Positions 61,956 to 64,000 of a stretch of 64,000 nucleotides of DNA are shown in pieces. The stretch spans positions 245,197 through 309,196 of the forward strand of contig VXNM01000014.1 of assembly GCA_009840545.1 (NCBI GenBank), written 5' to 3'. Position numbers and translations under genes: made by a program. The notes under the pieces were generated by a model. The model saw nothing but the letters and a program-made list of their open reading frames with translations, made no database searches and was not told where the DNA came from. How positions within the stretch are numbered: position 1 is the first letter of the stretch; every line of letters begins with the position of its first letter. Origin of the DNA: Gammaproteobacteria bacterium. Lineage in GTDB: Bacteria; Pseudomonadota; Gammaproteobacteria; Pseudomonadales; Azotimanducaceae.

Positions 61956-62945
61956 ATGTCTAGAGACGAAGAACAAGCGAAGCAAATGCTGCAAGTCTAC
62001 GCTAACGCCATGTTGTCTACTTCCTCTGAACTGAATTCCGAATTTGGAAGGGCTGTTGATGCGGTATCAAGCTTGTCGTCAATTCTGGTTGTCACTGGAC
62101 TTGGAAAGAGTGGTCTTGTTGGCCAGAAAGCGGCAGCCACGTTCTCGAGTACGGGAACTCGAGCTGCATTTGTTCACCCTGTCGAAGCACTGCATGGAGA
62201 TCTTGGCATCGTAGAGAAGGGTGCGGCGATGCTCGCAATTTCGAAGAGCGGAGGCAACGAAGAGACCATAGAATTCGCGCGACAATTCAAGCAAGTGTCA
62301 GCAGGGACTGTAATTACACTCACAGAACCCGACTCTCGCCTAGAAAAAATTTCCGATATTGCACTTCATATACCCCACCTTCCGGAAATCGACGAATGGA
62401 ACTTGGCACCAACAACGAGCTCAATTACGAGTATGAGTGTGTGCGACGTGCTAGCTATTTGCGTTCAACGAAGGAAGGGACTAACCGCCGAGGACTTTGC
62501 GCAATTTCATCCCCACGGCACACTTGGTCGACGTCTATTGCTTCAAGTGCGCGACCTGATGATTACGGGAGATGCTCTACCTCTTCGTTCACTCAGTTCG
62601 TCTTCTTCCGAGCTCATATACGAAATTTCATCAAAAGGACTCGGATTGGTCTTGTTGATTGATGAAGCTGGAGACTACTTCGGTCTGTTGACCGACGGCG
62701 ACATTAGGCGCTTGATGGAGCGTTCAGAACCAATTGCCGAACTTGACGCTCGCGCCTGCTTTAGTCTTAGTAGGAGGGGCACCGATCTTCCGTCGGTGAC
62801 TCATGGTTCGGCTTCGCCCGAAACCAAAGCCATCGAGTGTTTAGAGCAAATGCAACGAGACAGAATCACTTCAATTGTCATTCTCGAGGACAAACGACCG
62901 TTAGGACTTGTCCGAATGCAAGACTTGGTTGCCGCCGGACTCTGA
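61956..62945 (+). CDS. Arabinose-5-phosphate isomerase (KdsD/KpsF type)
   Basis: A 329-residue sugar isomerase. The SIS domain has VVTGLGKSGLVGQKAAATFS and VHPVEALHGDLGIV, AISKSGGNEETIEF, and FHPHGTLGRRLLLQVRDLM, which leads into two CBS domains (VLLIDEAGDYFGLLTDGDIRRLM and VILEDKRPLGLVRMQDLV). It converts ribulose-5-phosphate to arabinose-5-phosphate, the first step to Kdo for lipopolysaccharide. The first CBS domain is worn. The usual neighbour kdsC/lptCAB genes are absent. Confidence 0.9.
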   Translation: MSRDEEQAKQMLQVYANAMLSTSSELNSEFGRAVDAVSSLSSILVVTGLGKSGLVGQKAAATFSSTGTRAAFVHPVEALHGDLGIVEKGAAMLAISKSGGNEETIEFARQFKQVSAGTVITLTEPDSRLEKISDIALHIPHLPEIDEWNLAPTTSSITSMSVCDVLAICVQRRKGLTAEDFAQFHPHGTLGRRLLLQVRDLMITGDALPLRSLSSSSSELIYEISSKGLGLVLLIDEAGDYFGLLTDGDIRRLMERSEPIAELDARACFSLSRRGTDLPSVTHGSASPETKAIECLEQMQRDRITSIVILEDKRPLGLVRMQDLVAAGL

Positions 62946-62962
62946 AATACATGAAGTGTTAG

Positions 62963-63274
62963 TCAGTTCATGACGCGAACCCTGTATTCCAAGCCGTCGA
63001 ACTGGTCGAAATAAAATCCTAGGTCTGGATGGTTCACCTGCGACTTGTCCTCACTCAGTGAGAGGTTCCTCTCTGCCACGTATGTCGTATGCAACGAATT
63101 GTCGACTAGTACTCCGTACCAGGGGCGATCCTTTGGCGGGCGCGAAATCGCCATTTGCTCGTACCATTCGTCGGTCGACTCAAACTGTTCGTCGCATAGA
63201 TAGATCACCCCACGATAAGAAAATCTACGGTGCGTGACGATCTGACCCGCATGGAATCGCAAGTTTGTCTGCAT
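62963..63274 (-). CDS. hspQ: Heat shock protein HspQ
   Basis: A 103-residue HspQ/YccV-like protein. FHAGQIVTHRRFSYRGVIYL, RPWYGVLVDNSLHTTYVAERNL and FDQFDGLEYRV are the signature segments of this hemimethylated-DNA-binding-like domain. I start at ATG 63274, which gives the usual length near 105; the frame is open to 63313. In enterobacteria it helps degrade DnaA and enhances Lon substrate turnover. It is divergent from the secreted-protein gene starting 45 bp away, so their promoters must overlap. Confidence 0.85.
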   Translation of the reverse strand: MQTNLRFHAGQIVTHRRFSYRGVIYLCDEQFESTDEWYEQMAISRPPKDRPWYGVLVDNSLHTTYVAERNLSLSEDKSQVNHPDLGFYFDQFDGLEYRVRVMN

Positions 63275-63318
63275 AGCGTTATTATTGAGTCTAGTCTGGT
63301 TACGGTCGACCAAATTCT

Positions 63319-63909
63319 ATGACGAAGCATCTTGCCTTAACGATTTCCACCTGCCTTGTGGTTCTGATGTCTACTAATGCATGGTCCGAGTCGCCTAAAT
63401 TGACGGGAACGTGGACTCTCGATGAAGAATTGACCAAGGAACTGCAACCTCCCATAAAGAAAAATCGCAGAGCTGGTCAGGGACTTCGAGGTTACATTGG
63501 AGGCGGAGGCATATTGACACCACTACCAGGCGGCGGTTCCTCACCAGCTTCAGGCGCTGCTGGACTGAAGGTACCTCTTATTTTGGATTGCAGCGAGTTG
63601 ACGCTAGAAGCGAGCGAAGACAAGATAACCGTTTCGTGCGTCAACGGCATGGAGCGTGAGTTCAATGTCGGAAAAGTCCATGGTAGAACCACCAAATGGA
63701 AGAAGACGCGTCTCACCGAGTTCTACCGATCGACTTCTCGTTCAGTCAGGCACCTCATCAAACTCGATAGAGAGGGCAACATGATTGCTACCGTGACACT
63801 TCAACCAAAAGGTGGTGTATCTCAGAAGTACGTTCGAGCATTCAACCGGAAACCGGCAATCTCCGAAGAAGCTAGTAAAGACAAGGAACCCACGCCCAAT
63901 TCTTCCTGA
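63319..63909 (+). CDS. Secreted protein with TGTW..LDE domain, function unknown
   Basis: A 196-residue protein with a signal peptide (ALTISTCLVVLMSTNAWS) and a beta-rich mature domain opening PKLTGTWTLDEELT. A Gly/Pro-rich loop (GGGGILTPLPGGGSSPASG) sits in the middle, followed by two Cys (CSELTLE and SCVNGMERE) and LIKLDREGNMIATVTL. The opening resembles the lipoprotein at 47431, so they may belong to one family. A hydrophilic tail ends near 63909. Function not known. Confidence 0.65.
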   Translation: MTKHLALTISTCLVVLMSTNAWSESPKLTGTWTLDEELTKELQPPIKKNRRAGQGLRGYIGGGGILTPLPGGGSSPASGAAGLKVPLILDCSELTLEASEDKITVSCVNGMEREFNVGKVHGRTTKWKKTRLTEFYRSTSRSVRHLIKLDREGNMIATVTLQPKGGVSQKYVRAFNRKPAISEEASKDKEPTPNSS

Positions 63910-64000
63910 AGCGATTGAACGTACAAGGTTTGCACTACTCGTTGCTGCAAGTCTTAGCAGTTCCAAGTCCTAGTTGACTCAATCCATGGTAGTTCGTAAG

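Noticed and set aside
1-64000. CRISPR arrays, rRNA and tRNA genes
   Set aside because: No array of regularly spaced repeats and no recognisable tRNA cloverleaf or rRNA sequence was seen on either strand.

Overview
The window looks like a chromosomal segment of an uncultured, probably marine or host-associated gammaproteobacterium. HspQ, a KdsD-type arabinose-5-phosphate isomerase, Gram-negative lipoprotein signals and an 869-residue PEP carboxylase point to Gammaproteobacteria. Many GSTs, phytanoyl-CoA dioxygenases, ACMSD-type amidohydrolases and MaoC/thiolase genes point to a heterotroph that degrades small organic molecules. The placement is an inference; no rRNA or tRNA gene was seen. Most genes are ordinary metabolism, transport or envelope genes of roughly even base composition. 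The leftmost 7 kb is accessory.

Defence island, 1-6900. The left edge carries the C-terminal part of an N6-adenine DNA methylase, with an in-frame TGA upstream, followed by a two-repeat HsdS-like specificity protein. Facing them is a compact, A+T-rich three-gene operon on the minus strand: an amino-DNA methyltransferase, a SIR2-family (NADase-like) protein and a DUF262 (DGQQR-type NTPase) protein. I do not recognise this combination as a named system and regard it as the main discovery candidate: a modification enzyme, a possible DNA or modification sensor and a possible NAD-depleting effector. A 10-bp perfect dyad lies in its upstream region. Beyond it sit a truncated gene remnant and a decayed IS1595-family element with 26-bp terminal inverted repeats (5867-6897).

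Metabolism and transport, 6932-28184. An MDR dehydrogenase and a rhodanese come first, then a Zn-ribbon/OB-fold, thiolase and MaoC-like operon. A polyamine-type ABC importer follows, with two very similar binding proteins flanking its ATPase. Next are a DUF2141 protein, a sodium/solute symporter, a TolB-like/TPR membrane protein, a minimal nucleotidyltransferase with an overlapping small ORF, and an unknown secreted protein. A heterodimeric ABC exporter with one degenerate ATP site overlaps a BD-FAE-like hydrolase; a short leader ORF and hairpin precede it.

28251-43725. A histidine phosphatase, three GSTs, two tandem TIMP/netrin-like secreted paralogues, a frameshifted 46-residue membrane peptide, a three-gene ABC-2 transporter, an N-acyl-D-amino-acid deacylase with a strong terminator, a PhoX-like Tat protein, a class C beta-lactamase-like hydrolase and an SAH-deaminase-type amidohydrolase.

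43753-63909. PEP carboxylase, two phytanoyl-CoA dioxygenases, alpha/beta hydrolases, two tandem Yip1-like membrane proteins, two VOC proteins, two ACMSD-like amidohydrolases, an orphan xanthine-dehydrogenase-type molybdenum subunit, a PHP phosphatase, an acidic-repeat lipoprotein, a D-2-hydroxyacid dehydrogenase, KdsD, HspQ and a secreted protein of unknown function.
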